Shown: one piece after another, positions 1 through 8,560 of the stretch
Layout: each line of letters begins with the position of its first letter
How positions within the stretch are numbered: the first letter of the stretch is position 1
NCBI GenBank assembly: GCA_900752275.1
Contig: CAADUS010000080.1
Coordinates: 1-31,792 of the forward strand
DNA from: an uncultured Collinsella sp.
GTDB lineage: Bacteria > Actinomycetota > Coriobacteriia > Coriobacteriales > Coriobacteriaceae
Direction: 5' to 3'
Length of the DNA stretch: 31,792 nucleotides
Made by a program: the position numbers and the translations under genes
Notes under the pieces: generated by a model
Database searches by the model: none
What the model was told of the DNA's origin: nothing
The model's input: only the letters and a program-made list of their open reading frames with translations

Positions 1-45
1 CTCGTAGTTGGTGCCGCCCACTGTGAGGATCTTAACTTGAGCCAT
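1..45 (-). CDS. Start of a tail-region gene, cut by the window edge
   Basis: The ATG at 45 is preceded by a GAAGGAA ribosome-binding site that overlaps the stop region of the fibre gene upstream. The fifteen visible residues are MAQVKILTVGGTNYE; the rest lies left of the window. Its place directly after the fibre-like gene suggests another tail-tip, fibre or lysis-region protein. Fifteen residues are too few to assign a family. Confidence 0.6.
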   Translation of the reverse strand, partial: MAQVKILTVGGTNYE

Positions 46-57
46 TTCGTTTCCTTC

Positions 58-783
58 TTAAATCAATGTGATGGTATTGCCGCTTGCGGAGCATGTTGAG
101 CCGAACGTTACGGTCACCCCGCTCGCCGATGCCTTTGAAGCCGGGCAGTAGACTGTTCCGCCCATGTATATGAACTGACCTGTCGAGTTCGCCAAAAGCG
201 TTGCGAGCTTCGCGTTCTGGGCACGCAGCTCCGCGACGTCCGAGCTTCCTACGCTGCCTTGCGCCACGGAGTTGGCGATCTGCAACGCCTGGTTCGCCGC
301 TGCGTCCGCACGCGAAGCCGCGCCGTTCGCCGCAGAGGTCGCGTTGCTCGATGCCTGTTGGTCGGCGATATGCTCGTCATGGCGCTGGCTTTCGGCCTTT
401 TTGCGTTCGATCTCGGCGTTCGATCGGATCGTCTCGTTGTTCTGGCGCGTGGTTTCGGCATTCTTTCGCGCAGTTTCGTTGTCTTGACGTGTTGTCTCGG
501 CGTTCTTGCGCGACGTCTCGTTGTTCTTGCGGGTTGTCTCGTTGTTGCCGCGCTCGGTCTCAGCCGTTTTCCGAGCGTTCTCGTTGGACACGCGCGTCTT
601 CTCTGCCGCTTCGGCGCTTTCAGTCGCGGTGTTGCAGTTCGCCGCTGCCGTCTTGGCCTCTTCGGCGGCCTCCATCGATAGCGTCGACTCGATGCGGAAG
701 ATCGAGCCGTCGGTGGTTCTGGCGCGGTCGATGTTGCCCGCATCGTTGAGCAGCAGCGCCGCGCCTTTGTTGGTATCTGCCAT
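58..783 (-). CDS. Coiled-coil tail fibre/baseplate-type protein
   Basis: This 241-aa protein starts at an ATG with an excellent AAAGGAGG site. Residues about 1-60 form a head, residues 62-138 are eleven consecutive seven-residue repeats of the form xxRxNxE (for example TTRKNNE, TARKNAE), residues 140-200 are Ala/Asn-rich and helical, and residues about 203-241 form a small Gly/Ser/Thr/Val-rich tip with two cysteines (C213, C231). Such Arg-Asn-Glu heptad rods are known from phage receptor-binding and upper-baseplate proteins, where they form trimeric coiled coils. It is the last complete gene of the tail operon here, which fits a fibre or adsorption role. The receptor cannot be inferred. The function is inferred from architecture and position. 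Confidence 0.65.
   Translation of the reverse strand: MADTNKGAALLLNDAGNIDRARTTDGSIFRIESTLSMEAAEEAKTAAANCNTATESAEAAEKTRVSNENARKTAETERGNNETTRKNNETSRKNAETTRQDNETARKNAETTRQNNETIRSNAEIERKKAESQRHDEHIADQQASSNATSAANGAASRADAAANQALQIANSVAQGSVGSSDVAELRAQNAKLATLLANSTGQFIYMGGTVYCPASKASASGVTVTFGSTCSASGNTITLI
370..600 (-). repeat. 21-bp tandem repeat encoding eleven heptads
   Basis: Residues 62-138 of the fibre-like protein are encoded by about eleven degenerate 21-base units. Every unit keeps the Arg codon at position 3, and most end in Glu. The DNA copies have diverged, so the protein period is clearer than the nucleotide identity. Confidence 0.75.
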
Positions 784-793
784 CGCACCTCCT

Positions 794-1051
794 TTACTTA
801 GCTAGCACGCCGATCACGATGGCGTGCGGGCCGATTGCCTGGATGATGCATCGGTCGCCTGCCTTGGCTCCCGAGCATGAGGTGGTGTACGGGAGCTTCA
901 GGGATGCCCCCTTCACCGATACGGCCATGGTGGCTCCGGATACGGAATTCACCGTTCCGTAGCACGCCTGCTGGTCGGGAGGGTCGTTGGCGGTCGCATC
1001 GGCCATCGCGGCGCCGTATCGGCGCATGGCCGACATGAGTTCATCGCTCAT
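794..1051 (-). CDS. Small tail protein, possible OB-fold
   Basis: This 85-aa protein overlaps the upstream hub-like gene by 11 bases, which indicates translational coupling. Residues 1-25 look helical. Residues about 30-85 alternate short beta strands and glycines (YGTVNSVSGATMAVSVKG, then GDRCIIQAIGPHAIVIGVLAK), a pattern like the small OB-like domains of tail-tip or hub-associated proteins. The position between the hub and the fibre supports a baseplate role. I do not recognise a specific family. Confidence 0.55.
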   Translation of the reverse strand: MSDELMSAMRRYGAAMADATANDPPDQQACYGTVNSVSGATMAVSVKGASLKLPYTTSCSGAKAGDRCIIQAIGPHAIVIGVLAK

Positions 1052-2126
1052 ACCTCTTCACCTCCATCTCGATTGGGCATCCTCCCACGAGCGTGAGAGT
1101 CGCAGTCCTCACCGCGAACTTGCCGCTGATGCCGGCGCTTGCCCAATCGACCATCACGGCATCGCCGCACGCGATAGGCGCGTACGTCCGCTTGACCGTG
1201 ACTCTACGGATAGCGCTCTGCTGTGTTCGCAGCATCTCGTTAGCCTTGGCATCGGCGTTCCTCTGTCTCTCGGCATCGGTAGACCCCTCGGGCAGGTCGC
1301 TGTAGCTGTACGTGGCCGTCTTGCGCCAACCGCGCGAAACCGTGGAGTAAGGGCTGCTCGGGTCTGAGTCGATGGCCGTGCCACGGTAGAAGGCGTCCTG
1401 CGTTTCGTAGTCGCAGTGCACCACGTTGGCGACGCCAGAACGGTCGAGTTCGTCCACGACCTCGTTGATGAAGCGCGCGCCCGCGCCCTCTCGAAGGGTC
1501 ATGGAGACGGGCCTGTCCTGCGGCTCCCTGTATCTGCGCAGCACTGGCCTGCCGTAGGCATCCTCGTCCACGGCGCGGAACCCCGCGATGTCGAGAAGCG
1601 CGTTGCACGCGGCAAGGCGCTTGGACAGCTTCATGTCGCCTGAGTCGAGGCCGAGCGTCCAATCCTGGGCGAGCTTGTAGTCGGAGTCGTCGGAGATCAC
1701 ATCCGAGAAGCCTGCCGCCTTGAGCAGCTTCACGACATAGGGAACCACCACGGTTCCCGCCGGCACCGTGAACGGGGCATCGAACTCGTCCTCAGCCACC
1801 TCCGAAAGCCTGCCCGACAGGTCTGCCGTGCCGGTCGAGTTGACGCCGCGCCTAGTCCTCTTCGGCGCTGACACGACGAAGGTGCCAAGCGCCTCGCCAA
1901 CGGACAGCCCGCCGAAGTCGGCATCGAGGTACACGCGCAGCAGGTCTGCCCCGAGTTCGAGAACGCCCGAGTAATCGACCTGCCCGGTCGTGTAGTCCTT
2001 GTCCTGGTTCCGCTCGATGCAGCCGCCGTTCTTTATGTTCGTGATCCTCTCGACCTCGTTGCCGCTTGTGCGGTCTACGCGCATGAAGCGGAACGAGGTG
2101 AGGAACGGTTTGCCCCAATCAGCCAT
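1041..2126 (-). CDS. Tail hub-like (Gp37-like) minor tail protein
   Basis: This 361-aa protein follows the FN3 tail protein with an 8-base overlap. The N-terminus (KPFLTSFRFMRVDRTSGNEVERITNI) and the central region resemble siphovirus minor tail/hub proteins, which are built from beta domains at the tail tip and contact the central fibre or lysin. The second half (about 190-361) has the beta-rich 'RRYREP..RPVSMTLREGAGARFINEV' and 'CGDAVMVDWASAGISGKFAVRTATLTL' stretches often seen in such hubs. There is no hydrolase motif. The assignment rests on gene order (tape measure, FN3 protein, hub, fibre) and general resemblance. Confidence 0.55.
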   Translation of the reverse strand: MADWGKPFLTSFRFMRVDRTSGNEVERITNIKNGGCIERNQDKDYTTGQVDYSGVLELGADLLRVYLDADFGGLSVGEALGTFVVSAPKRTRRGVNSTGTADLSGRLSEVAEDEFDAPFTVPAGTVVVPYVVKLLKAAGFSDVISDDSDYKLAQDWTLGLDSGDMKLSKRLAACNALLDIAGFRAVDEDAYGRPVLRRYREPQDRPVSMTLREGAGARFINEVVDELDRSGVANVVHCDYETQDAFYRGTAIDSDPSSPYSTVSRGWRKTATYSYSDLPEGSTDAERQRNADAKANEMLRTQQSAIRRVTVKRTYAPIACGDAVMVDWASAGISGKFAVRTATLTLVGGCPIEMEVKRYER

Positions 2127-4428
2127 TTATCGGCTCCTCGAAGACGTTGTGGGTTACGTTTGCCGAACCCTTCCAGATGCCTGCGGCCTTCACCGACATG
2201 TCGAAGTCCATGGGGCCGTAGGCGCGTTCGCCCGCATGCCCGCGCCACCATCCCTTCCACTGCTCGTCCATGATCCGCATGTACTTGTCGTGGCCGTCGC
2301 GCTTCATCTCCCACGAGAGCGATGTCTTCTTGTCCAGCTCGTCGAGCATGTACGACATGGGCAGGTCGCCGTTCTCGCCGCCGTCTGCGAAGTGGTACGT
2401 TTCAACGGATCGCTGGGAGCTTGTCGAGTAGTCGCCGTTGTAGTCGAGCACGAGCACGGTCGATGCGTCCTGGCCGAAGTTGAGTGCCATCCCGTGAGCG
2501 AACACGTTGGCGTCGGCAGTGACCTGCGACGAGGTGCCGTTGTCGGCGTACCCGGTGACCTTGTACTCGTAGTCGGTGTTTAGAGGCGGCACGCGGTCGA
2601 TCGTCTCTTGGGAGTCAAGCACGCCGGATGCTATGACGGCATCGCCGCCGTACGCCACGCGCTCCACCGTGAAGGCGGAGCAGCGGGAGGCGTTGCCGAG
2701 CACCAGCGCGTCACCATCGACTGTGATCGTGCCTAGCATGGAAAGCTCATTGCTCACCTCGTCGACCGTCATGGGACCTACGAGCGTGGTCTGCTCGATC
2801 TTGTATGACGAGAGGCCGTTGCGCACCTTCACGTGACACGCCAGCGTATCGTCGTACGACAGTGACACGTCTGGGATGGCTGGTTCCGCCCAGTGCGTCT
2901 TGAAGCGGCGCATGGCCGTCTTGGACAGGCCGGAGCCGCCCTTGACCGTGAGCGTGAGCAGATAGTCGATGCCGTTGCGTATGGTGGCGTAGCTGCCGAA
3001 ACTCACGGGCTTCAGGTTCGTGACGTCTGCCGTGGCGACCGTCGCGCCGCCGACCTCTGCGAGCGTGAGCGTCACCTGCGCGATGCCAGTTTCGTCGGTT
3101 GCGGCGACTTGCACCGTGAGCGGCACCGCATCGACGAGCATGCCGTCGGTAGCGGGGGAAGCGACCCAGCACTGCGGATAGTCGGCCACGGTGATCGCCA
3201 CGTAGCCAGACCACGCGCCCCAGTCGGCATGCAGGCCCCTGGTGCGCACGCGCACCTTCCAGCTGCCCTTCGCCAGCGTCACCGATGCGCTCTTGGCGGT
3301 GGTGAACGATTTGGTGGTTGCCTCGCCGCCGACAAGCTCAAGCTGCGCGGCGCTCTGCGCCGAGCCGTCCTGATGGTTCGGAACCCATGAGACGGTGACA
3401 GCAGCCCCGGTGGGCACGACGGGATCAGCGGTCACCTTCGGTGCGAGAGGCGGCGTGATCGTCGTGACGGAGTTCGACTTGACCCATGCGGATGCGAGGC
3501 TGCCACGCTTCACCCTGACCCTGTATACGACCGTTCCCGCAGGAGCGGCCTTGTCGTGCAGGTCGAGCCAAGCGGGGTCTTCACCCTCGGTGCTAGCCGT
3601 TATGGACGACCATGTGTTGCCGTCGTCTGTCGAGCGCTGAATGTCCCATGCGGCTGCATATATCCAAGCCCCGTGGACGCGAAGCGTTACCTCGGCGGCG
3701 CCTGCCTTGACGGCCTCCACGCGCGACGGGGCGGAAGGCGTGGTGTAGCTCGTGCCGCACGAGACGTGCGTGGAGTTTCCGCCTGGGCCGTGGGCGCAAA
3801 GGCGGTACTCGTACTTGTGGCCTGCGGTCGTCGAGTTGTCGGTGTAGTTGGTCACGTCCCACGAGACGTCGGCGATGTTCACCCATGAGCCGTCATCGGT
3901 ACACCGGTCGACGTACACGCCAGCCCAGGGGTACGCGCCGTCCATGCCCGTGTAGTCGACGTCCCACGTGATCTTGTGCGAGGTGTCGGAAACGCGGGCA
4001 AGCTTCGGGTTCCTGGGCGGATGCGGCTGCGAGTACCCGCGCTGGGGAATCCAAGCGTACTCCGTCGCCCAAGCGTCGCCGCCCGCGCTGCCGTAGTAGT
4101 TGTTGTACGTCTTGCCGTAGACGTGGATCTGCACGGAGCAGTTCCAGCCGCTGGCCCCGCGCCCGACGTCCACGGTGAAGGTCACGGAGTCGCGCGTGGC
4201 CCAGTTGCCGTAGTTGTTGAGCAGCACGTCGCGCGACCTGTAGGTGGTGCCGTTGACGATCACGTCGTAGTGCGTGCCGTACTGCGCGGCGTACTTGTCT
4301 TCGAGCGCGGCGGTGACTGTGATGCGCGAGGTGGTGTCGTTGACCGTGCTCACGCCGTCAACGGAGATATAGCCGCAATACCAGCGGTTGTACCCCGCGA
4401 TCTGTATCTCCCTTGTATAGGTTCCCAT
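2119..4428 (-). CDS. FN3-containing tail protein
   Basis: This 769-aa virion protein lies directly after the tape measure gene (3-base gap). Residues 1-130 form a Tyr/Trp-rich beta domain. Then come fibronectin type III-like domains at about 136-230 (PPRNPKLARVSD...KITWDVDY...YEYRLCAHGPGG), 232-325 (SAPSRVEAVKAG...EVTLRVHG...TVVYRVRVKRG) and 327-416 (LAPKVTADPV...VTVSWVPN...WKVRVRTRG). Further beta-rich modules fill 420-690. The last 80 residues contain the Trp-rich 'MDEQWKGWWRGHAGERAYGPMDF'. Phage FN3 domains are usually displayed on tail tips and fibres and are thought to bind carbohydrate weakly. It may combine distal-tail and tail-associated roles, since no separate distal tail gene is evident. 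Confidence 0.75.
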   Translation of the reverse strand: MGTYTREIQIAGYNRWYCGYISVDGVSTVNDTTSRITVTAALEDKYAAQYGTHYDVIVNGTTYRSRDVLLNNYGNWATRDSVTFTVDVGRGASGWNCSVQIHVYGKTYNNYYGSAGGDAWATEYAWIPQRGYSQPHPPRNPKLARVSDTSHKITWDVDYTGMDGAYPWAGVYVDRCTDDGSWVNIADVSWDVTNYTDNSTTAGHKYEYRLCAHGPGGNSTHVSCGTSYTTPSAPSRVEAVKAGAAEVTLRVHGAWIYAAAWDIQRSTDDGNTWSSITASTEGEDPAWLDLHDKAAPAGTVVYRVRVKRGSLASAWVKSNSVTTITPPLAPKVTADPVVPTGAAVTVSWVPNHQDGSAQSAAQLELVGGEATTKSFTTAKSASVTLAKGSWKVRVRTRGLHADWGAWSGYVAITVADYPQCWVASPATDGMLVDAVPLTVQVAATDETGIAQVTLTLAEVGGATVATADVTNLKPVSFGSYATIRNGIDYLLTLTVKGGSGLSKTAMRRFKTHWAEPAIPDVSLSYDDTLACHVKVRNGLSSYKIEQTTLVGPMTVDEVSNELSMLGTITVDGDALVLGNASRCSAFTVERVAYGGDAVIASGVLDSQETIDRVPPLNTDYEYKVTGYADNGTSSQVTADANVFAHGMALNFGQDASTVLVLDYNGDYSTSSQRSVETYHFADGGENGDLPMSYMLDELDKKTSLSWEMKRDGHDKYMRIMDEQWKGWWRGHAGERAYGPMDFDMSVKAAGIWKGSANVTHNVFEEPING

Positions 4429-4431
4429 TGG

Positions 4432-6987
4432 CTACCTTCCCGACCCTGCGGACCGCTTGGCTGCGGAGACCAGAACGTCAACCGCCTGCATGATCCGCTG
4501 GTCTGCGTTTACGCTTCCTCCATTGACCGTGACGTTGTAGGTCGTGCCGGCGGCACCTGCCCCGGCAACGGCAACCGACGGAGCGACCGTGATGCCCGAG
4601 CCGATAAGCGAGCTCGCGGAGGCTAGCGCCGACGTGATGGCGGAGTTGACCGCCCCCGTGCCGCTGCCGATGCCCTCGGCCCATCCCTCCATGAGCGCCT
4701 TGCCCGAGTAGGTTGTATAACCGTGGCCGCTGAATGGGCCGCGCTTTGCGGGCGAGAACGGGAAGAACGAGCGGATCTGCGAGACGGCGCCGGACACGGC
4801 GGAAAGGGCGCCGCCGATTGCGTTCTGGATGCCCTGCGTGAAGCCGTTGATCAACGCGCGACCGGAACCGACGAGCCACGACCCAGCGCCTGCGAAGAAG
4901 CCCATTACCTGGCCGGGGATGCTGGAAATGGTGTTCATGAGGCTCCCGATATGGCCAGACACAGCGCCGACGAGCGCCGAGAAGGCACCCGTCACTGCCG
5001 CGTACACCTGCTGCGCCGCGTTCGCCATCGTAGACACCATGGTCGAGAAGTACCCGGCGATCGAGGAGACGAGGCCGGACACGAGCGAGAGCGCTGAGGA
5101 CACCAGCGAGCCGACGAACGCCACTACCGCGTTCACACCGCCTGAAACGGCGGCGACCACGGTAGCTATCCCGCCGCCGACAACGGATACGATCGAGCCG
5201 ATGAACGTGGTAACCGCAGTCACGAGGCCGCTCACGACCGACATGACGAGGCCAATGGCCGAGGCTACGACGGATGCGGCGTTTACCACGACCGAGATCA
5301 CCTGGCTTGCCACCGTTATCACGACGGACACGATTGAACCAACTACAGACAGCACTGTCTGGATTACCGGTATGAGCATCTGAGCCACGGAGAGCACTAT
5401 CTGCATGCCGCTAGCCAATATCGGCAGCACGGCGTTGGCGAGGTTTGCGAGCGCCGTGCCGATAGACGTGATTGCCGGCATGAGCGCAGCGCCCACCTGC
5501 GACACGAGCGGGCTTACCGCAGCGAAAAGCTGCATGGCGACGCCGATGACCTGCGAAATGATCGGGACGATCATCGCGAAGGCGTTGTGTAGCACGGGCA
5601 GGATGGCCTGGCCGACGTTCAGCAGCGTCGAGCCAAGCTGCTCTATGACAGGCCGCACGGCGCTGAACGCGCCGACTGCGCCAGATGCAAATGACGCGAT
5701 GGCGGGCAGCATCTGCGATGCGAAGTACGTCACGAACGGCGACACCGCCGAGATGATCGTCGTCACGGCTCCGCCAATAGTCGAGACGATGGTGTCCCAG
5801 ATGCCCGGTATCTGCTCGCCAAGCTTCCCGAAAGCGGACTTGCACGTGCCTACGACGGATGCCGCAGCGTCGGCGATCGCTTGGAACGCCCCCGTTATCT
5901 GGGAAGCGTCGACTGTCGGCAGCTGTATGCCAAGCTCAGCCAAGGCTCCTACGGCGATGTTCCAAGCAGTCGCGAGCGCTTCCGAGAGCACTGGGCCAAG
6001 GACTGGGCCAAGGCCAGACAGCACAACCGGGAACGCCTCGACGATTCCCTTGCCGATCTGCGCAACCCTCGGAGCCACGTTCGTAGCTACCGCGCCGATC
6101 GACTCAAGCAGCTGCTGCGTGAGCTGCGAGAAGTCGACGTCGTCGCGCCCGAGTCCGGTGATGAAGTTCTCCCACGCGGCCTTCGCCATGCCGATGGAGC
6201 CGCTGATCGTGGTAGCGGCCTCCTTGGCGGTGGTGCCGGTGATGCCCATGTTCTCCTGCACGGTATGGATGGCCTCGACCACATCGGCATAGCTGTCGAT
6301 CGTGAGGTCGGCGTTCTTGCCCTGCTCCTGGCGCAGCTTGTTGGCATCGGCGATAAGGCGCTTCATCTCAGCCTGCGTGCCGCCGTAGCCGAGCTTCAAG
6401 TTGTCCAACATCGTGTAGTTCTGCTTCGCAAAGCCTTGGTAGGCGTTCTGCACGTCTGTCATGTCGGAACCCATCTTGTTCACGTTGTCCGACATGTCGC
6501 CCATGGCCATGTTCGCGTAGTCAGCCGCCTTGGCGACATCGCCGCTGCACGACGAGACGAGCGAGGCCGCGAAGCTCGTGGCCTGCGTCATGTACTGGTT
6601 GGCGGACATTCCGCATGTCTTGTATGCCTCTGCGGCATAACCTTGCAGTGTCTGCGACGCGGAGCCGAACAGGGTGTCGACGCCGCCAACCAGCTGTTCG
6701 TAGTCTGCATATGCGGAAAGGGCCGCGCCGCCAATCGCGGTCACGGCCCCTGTGAGCGCTGTGAACCCGGCCACCGCCGCAGTGGCGACGCCCTTGGCTA
6801 CGGTTCCAAGCCCTGTCAGGATGCCCGAGGACTTCTTGGCCCCGCCGTCGATGCCGACGGTCATGGAGTCGCCGAAGGCCTTGCCTGCGGCGTTGCCCTG
6901 GCTGCCGAACTCCTTGCCGATTTTGCTCGCGAAGCCATCCATCGACGGCATCAAGGACACATAGGCCGACCCGACACTAGTCGCCAT
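4432..6987 (-). CDS. Tail tape measure protein
   Basis: This 851-aa protein is one of the longest in the window and sits directly after the frameshifted tail chaperones, the invariant tape-measure position. The N-terminal 'GSAYVSLMPSMDGFASKIGKEFGSQGNAAGKAFG' and the following 'ALSAYADYEQLVGGVDTLFGSASQTLQGYA' are typical of tape-measure cores. Residues about 300-700 are long Ala/Val/Ile/Ser-rich helical and hydrophobic segments with weak internal periodicity. The C-terminus has a Gly/Ala-rich tail ending in 'YNVTVNGGSVNADQRI'. Tape measures set tail length at roughly 0.15 nm per residue, which would suggest a tail near 130 nm; that figure is an estimate. The gene overlaps the chaperone frame by 11 bases. 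Confidence 0.92.
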   Translation of the reverse strand: MATSVGSAYVSLMPSMDGFASKIGKEFGSQGNAAGKAFGDSMTVGIDGGAKKSSGILTGLGTVAKGVATAAVAGFTALTGAVTAIGGAALSAYADYEQLVGGVDTLFGSASQTLQGYAAEAYKTCGMSANQYMTQATSFAASLVSSCSGDVAKAADYANMAMGDMSDNVNKMGSDMTDVQNAYQGFAKQNYTMLDNLKLGYGGTQAEMKRLIADANKLRQEQGKNADLTIDSYADVVEAIHTVQENMGITGTTAKEAATTISGSIGMAKAAWENFITGLGRDDVDFSQLTQQLLESIGAVATNVAPRVAQIGKGIVEAFPVVLSGLGPVLGPVLSEALATAWNIAVGALAELGIQLPTVDASQITGAFQAIADAAASVVGTCKSAFGKLGEQIPGIWDTIVSTIGGAVTTIISAVSPFVTYFASQMLPAIASFASGAVGAFSAVRPVIEQLGSTLLNVGQAILPVLHNAFAMIVPIISQVIGVAMQLFAAVSPLVSQVGAALMPAITSIGTALANLANAVLPILASGMQIVLSVAQMLIPVIQTVLSVVGSIVSVVITVASQVISVVVNAASVVASAIGLVMSVVSGLVTAVTTFIGSIVSVVGGGIATVVAAVSGGVNAVVAFVGSLVSSALSLVSGLVSSIAGYFSTMVSTMANAAQQVYAAVTGAFSALVGAVSGHIGSLMNTISSIPGQVMGFFAGAGSWLVGSGRALINGFTQGIQNAIGGALSAVSGAVSQIRSFFPFSPAKRGPFSGHGYTTYSGKALMEGWAEGIGSGTGAVNSAITSALASASSLIGSGITVAPSVAVAGAGAAGTTYNVTVNGGSVNADQRIMQAVDVLVSAAKRSAGSGR

Positions 6988-7626
6988 CTTCCCCTCCTAT
7001 CCCCAGGATCTTGTCTATCTCTTCCTTGGCTTCCAGCGCGTTCGCGCGGTGGCGCTCAAGCTCTGCGAGCTGCGCCGGCGTCTTGATAGGCTCGGGAGGC
7101 TCCGCGCTCCTGTCCCTCTTGTCGGCCATGCCCCAGGCGATGCACCGAAGCTGGTGCTCGATACGCCAGAGCATGTAGTCGGTCGTGCTCCACCTGAGTT
7201 GCGGGTACTGCGCCTTGGCGAGGCGCGAGTTGTCGGGGAGGTGCTGCCAGAGAAGCGCCATCCGATCGAGGTCTTCGGGCGCTCCATCCAATGGCAGGGC
7301 TATGCCGTAGAACTGCTGGAAGTCTGCTATCGCTTCGCCGCGCCTGTTCTCGAGGTCGCTGGCGAAGCCTATTAGTTTTTTGCCTTTGCAGCCTCGAATG
7401 CCGCGTCGCACAGGCGGCGCATGTCGTAGGAGGTGCCTCCGAGCGCTTCGATGTACTCCTCGTCGCGGCCCATGAAGATGCGCTCCATGGCGTCCATCAT
7501 CCCCGCCGGGTCGGTTTCGCTTCGGGCGAACTGCTTCACAGTCTTGTAGGACTTCAACTCGTCGAGGTCTGCGGCGAACTCGCCGTCAACGCCGTCGACG
7601 GAAAACTTGATCTCGGTCATCTGCAT
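6977..7626 (-). CDS. Tail assembly chaperone, -1 frameshift product (GT-like)
   Basis: Reading starts at the ATG at 7626. Ribosomes that slip back one base on A_AAA_AAC (7375-7381) avoid the TAA that follows and continue from CTA at 7375 to the stop at 6977. This yields about 84 + 132 = 216 residues. The extension begins LIGFASDLENRRGEAIADFQQFYG and ends in a charged helix with LEAKEEIDKILGIGGEDGD. In lambda the analogous G and GT proteins bind the tape measure and recruit the tail tube protein, and the G:GT ratio is set by slippage. The order tail protein - chaperones - tape measure is the classical one. The extension alone has an upstream ATG at 7411, but it lies inside the other frame and has no convincing ribosome-binding site, so independent translation is less likely. 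Confidence 0.85.
7332..7381 (-). promoter_or_regulatory. Programmed -1 frameshift site with stimulatory hairpin
   Basis: On the minus strand the heptamer A AAA AAC (7381-7375) is in the correct X_XXY_YYZ register of the zero frame and is followed at once by TAA TAG. Six bases later GCTTCGCC (7368-7361) pairs perfectly with GGCGAAGC (7339-7332) across a 21-base loop. Heptamer, short spacer and an 8-bp GC-rich stem are the standard parts of a -1 frameshift signal. All were read directly from the sequence; the efficiency is unknown. Confidence 0.88.
7372..7626 (-). CDS. Tail assembly chaperone, zero-frame product (G-like)
   Basis: This 84-aa protein is the product when no slippage occurs. It begins MQMTEIKFSVDGVDGEFAADLDELKSYKTVKQFARSE and ends EAAKAKN at the TAA directly following the slippery heptamer. 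The fold is probably a small mixed alpha/beta domain with a helical C-terminus, as in other tail chaperones. It lies five bases after the major tail protein stop and is probably co-translated with it. Chaperones of this type are normally absent from the finished virion. Confidence 0.85.
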   Translation of the reverse strand: MQMTEIKFSVDGVDGEFAADLDELKSYKTVKQFARSETDPAGMMDAMERIFMGRDEEYIEALGGTSYDMRRLCDAAFEAAKAKN

Positions 7627-7631
7627 TCCTC

Positions 7632-8207
7632 CTAGGCGCTGGCGGTTTCGGTCGACTCGATGTAGTCGTAGCAGGTGTTTCCGTCGCTATCGACCAGGTA
7701 CTTGAGCGTGATCTGACGCCCGGCGATCTCGCTCACCGCGAGCTTGAGGTCGTCAAGCTCGGATAACTTGGCGGAGGGCACGACCTTGCGCCAGCGGCGA
7801 CCGTTCTTGAGCACGAGTTCGAGCACGATCGACCACGCCTCGTCCTTGTTGCCGTTGTGCTCGACGGTGATAACGCCATCGAGGTCGGTCACGTTTTCGG
7901 CGCCATACATGACCTTGAGTGTTTGCGCCTTGATCTCCGCGAGCGTGAGCTTCGCAGACTCCACGCGCGAGGTCGTGGCGGAGTCCATGAGGTCGCCGTT
8001 CATATCCTTCAGCTCGTTGGCGTCGGTCTCCTCGGACTCGGTGTAGCCGTCCTCGGAGATGAAGCCGAGATTGAGGAAGGCTTCGGCGAGATTGGTCTTG
8101 ATGTCTGTGGGGAGGGTGGTGCCGGCCGGAGCCACGAAGATGTATCCGCCCTTCACGCCCTTGGTGGACGAGACGTTCTTGGTCTCGTTTTTCTTGAAAA
8201 GTGCCAT
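7632..8207 (-). CDS. Major tail (tube) protein
   Basis: I start this 191-aa protein at the ATG at 8207 (MALFKKNETKNVSSTKGVKGGYIFVAP), which has AGGAG a few bases upstream. A longer open frame upstream overlaps the preceding gene and reads as non-protein-like Arg-rich sequence. The protein is beta-rich and acidic, with 'TTLPTDIKTNLAEAFLNLGFISEDGYTESEETDANELKDMNGD' resembling tail-tube proteins that polymerise around the tape measure. Its position between the tail terminator and the tail chaperones is diagnostic. It should be the most abundant tail component. Confidence 0.85.
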   Translation of the reverse strand: MALFKKNETKNVSSTKGVKGGYIFVAPAGTTLPTDIKTNLAEAFLNLGFISEDGYTESEETDANELKDMNGDLMDSATTSRVESAKLTLAEIKAQTLKVMYGAENVTDLDGVITVEHNGNKDEAWSIVLELVLKNGRRWRKVVPSAKLSELDDLKLAVSEIAGRQITLKYLVDSDGNTCYDYIESTETASA

Positions 8208-8215
8208 GTCGGCTC

Positions 8216-8560
8216 CTATTCGCAAATGGTTACGTTTACGTTGGTCTGGTATCGGCGCTGGCGGCTGTCTGGGTCGTCCCAGCGGTACGTGTCTCCGCAC
8301 GTGGCCTCGAACACGCACTCCTCGTCCATGAGACTCGGCACTGCGTGCTCCACGGCTTCGGCGATCTCTGCGGCGCGTCTGCGGGTCTTCGCCCATGACT
8401 GCGCCACGAGCTGCACACGGTTGATGCAGCCGCTGCGGCTAGATCCGGTCTGCGACACCGATATGAACTCGCTGGGCCTGTCAGCTGGTACGTCGAGCAC
8501 GGCCTCGATGCCGGTCTCGTCCATGAGCCGCTGCGCCACCATGCGCTCCACGTCCATCAC
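8216..8560 (-). CDS. Tail terminator-like protein
   Basis: This 114-aa protein begins MMDVERMVAQRLMDETGIEAVLDVPADRPSEFISVSQTGSS. It has the short alpha/beta pattern of DUF3168/HK97 gp10-neighbourhood tail terminators, with a conserved 'FISV..TG' strand and a helix 'VQLVAQSWAKTRRRAAEIAEAVEHAV'. Tail terminators cap the tube at the end joined to the head and stop its growth. It overlaps the upstream gene by 4 bases and precedes the tail tube gene, the expected position. The family call is moderately firm; the role is inferred mainly from position. Confidence 0.65.
   Translation of the reverse strand: MMDVERMVAQRLMDETGIEAVLDVPADRPSEFISVSQTGSSRSGCINRVQLVAQSWAKTRRRAAEIAEAVEHAVPSLMDEECVFEATCGDTYRWDDPDSRQRRYQTNVNVTICE

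Noticed and set aside
5881..7086. Plus-strand frame of 401 aa across the tape measure gene
   Set aside because: It is antisense to a strong tape measure gene, with no ribosome-binding site and no domain pattern.
6977..7411. Independent 144-aa gene starting at 7411
   Set aside because: The first residues lie in the other chaperone frame, and the slippery site explains the second frame better.
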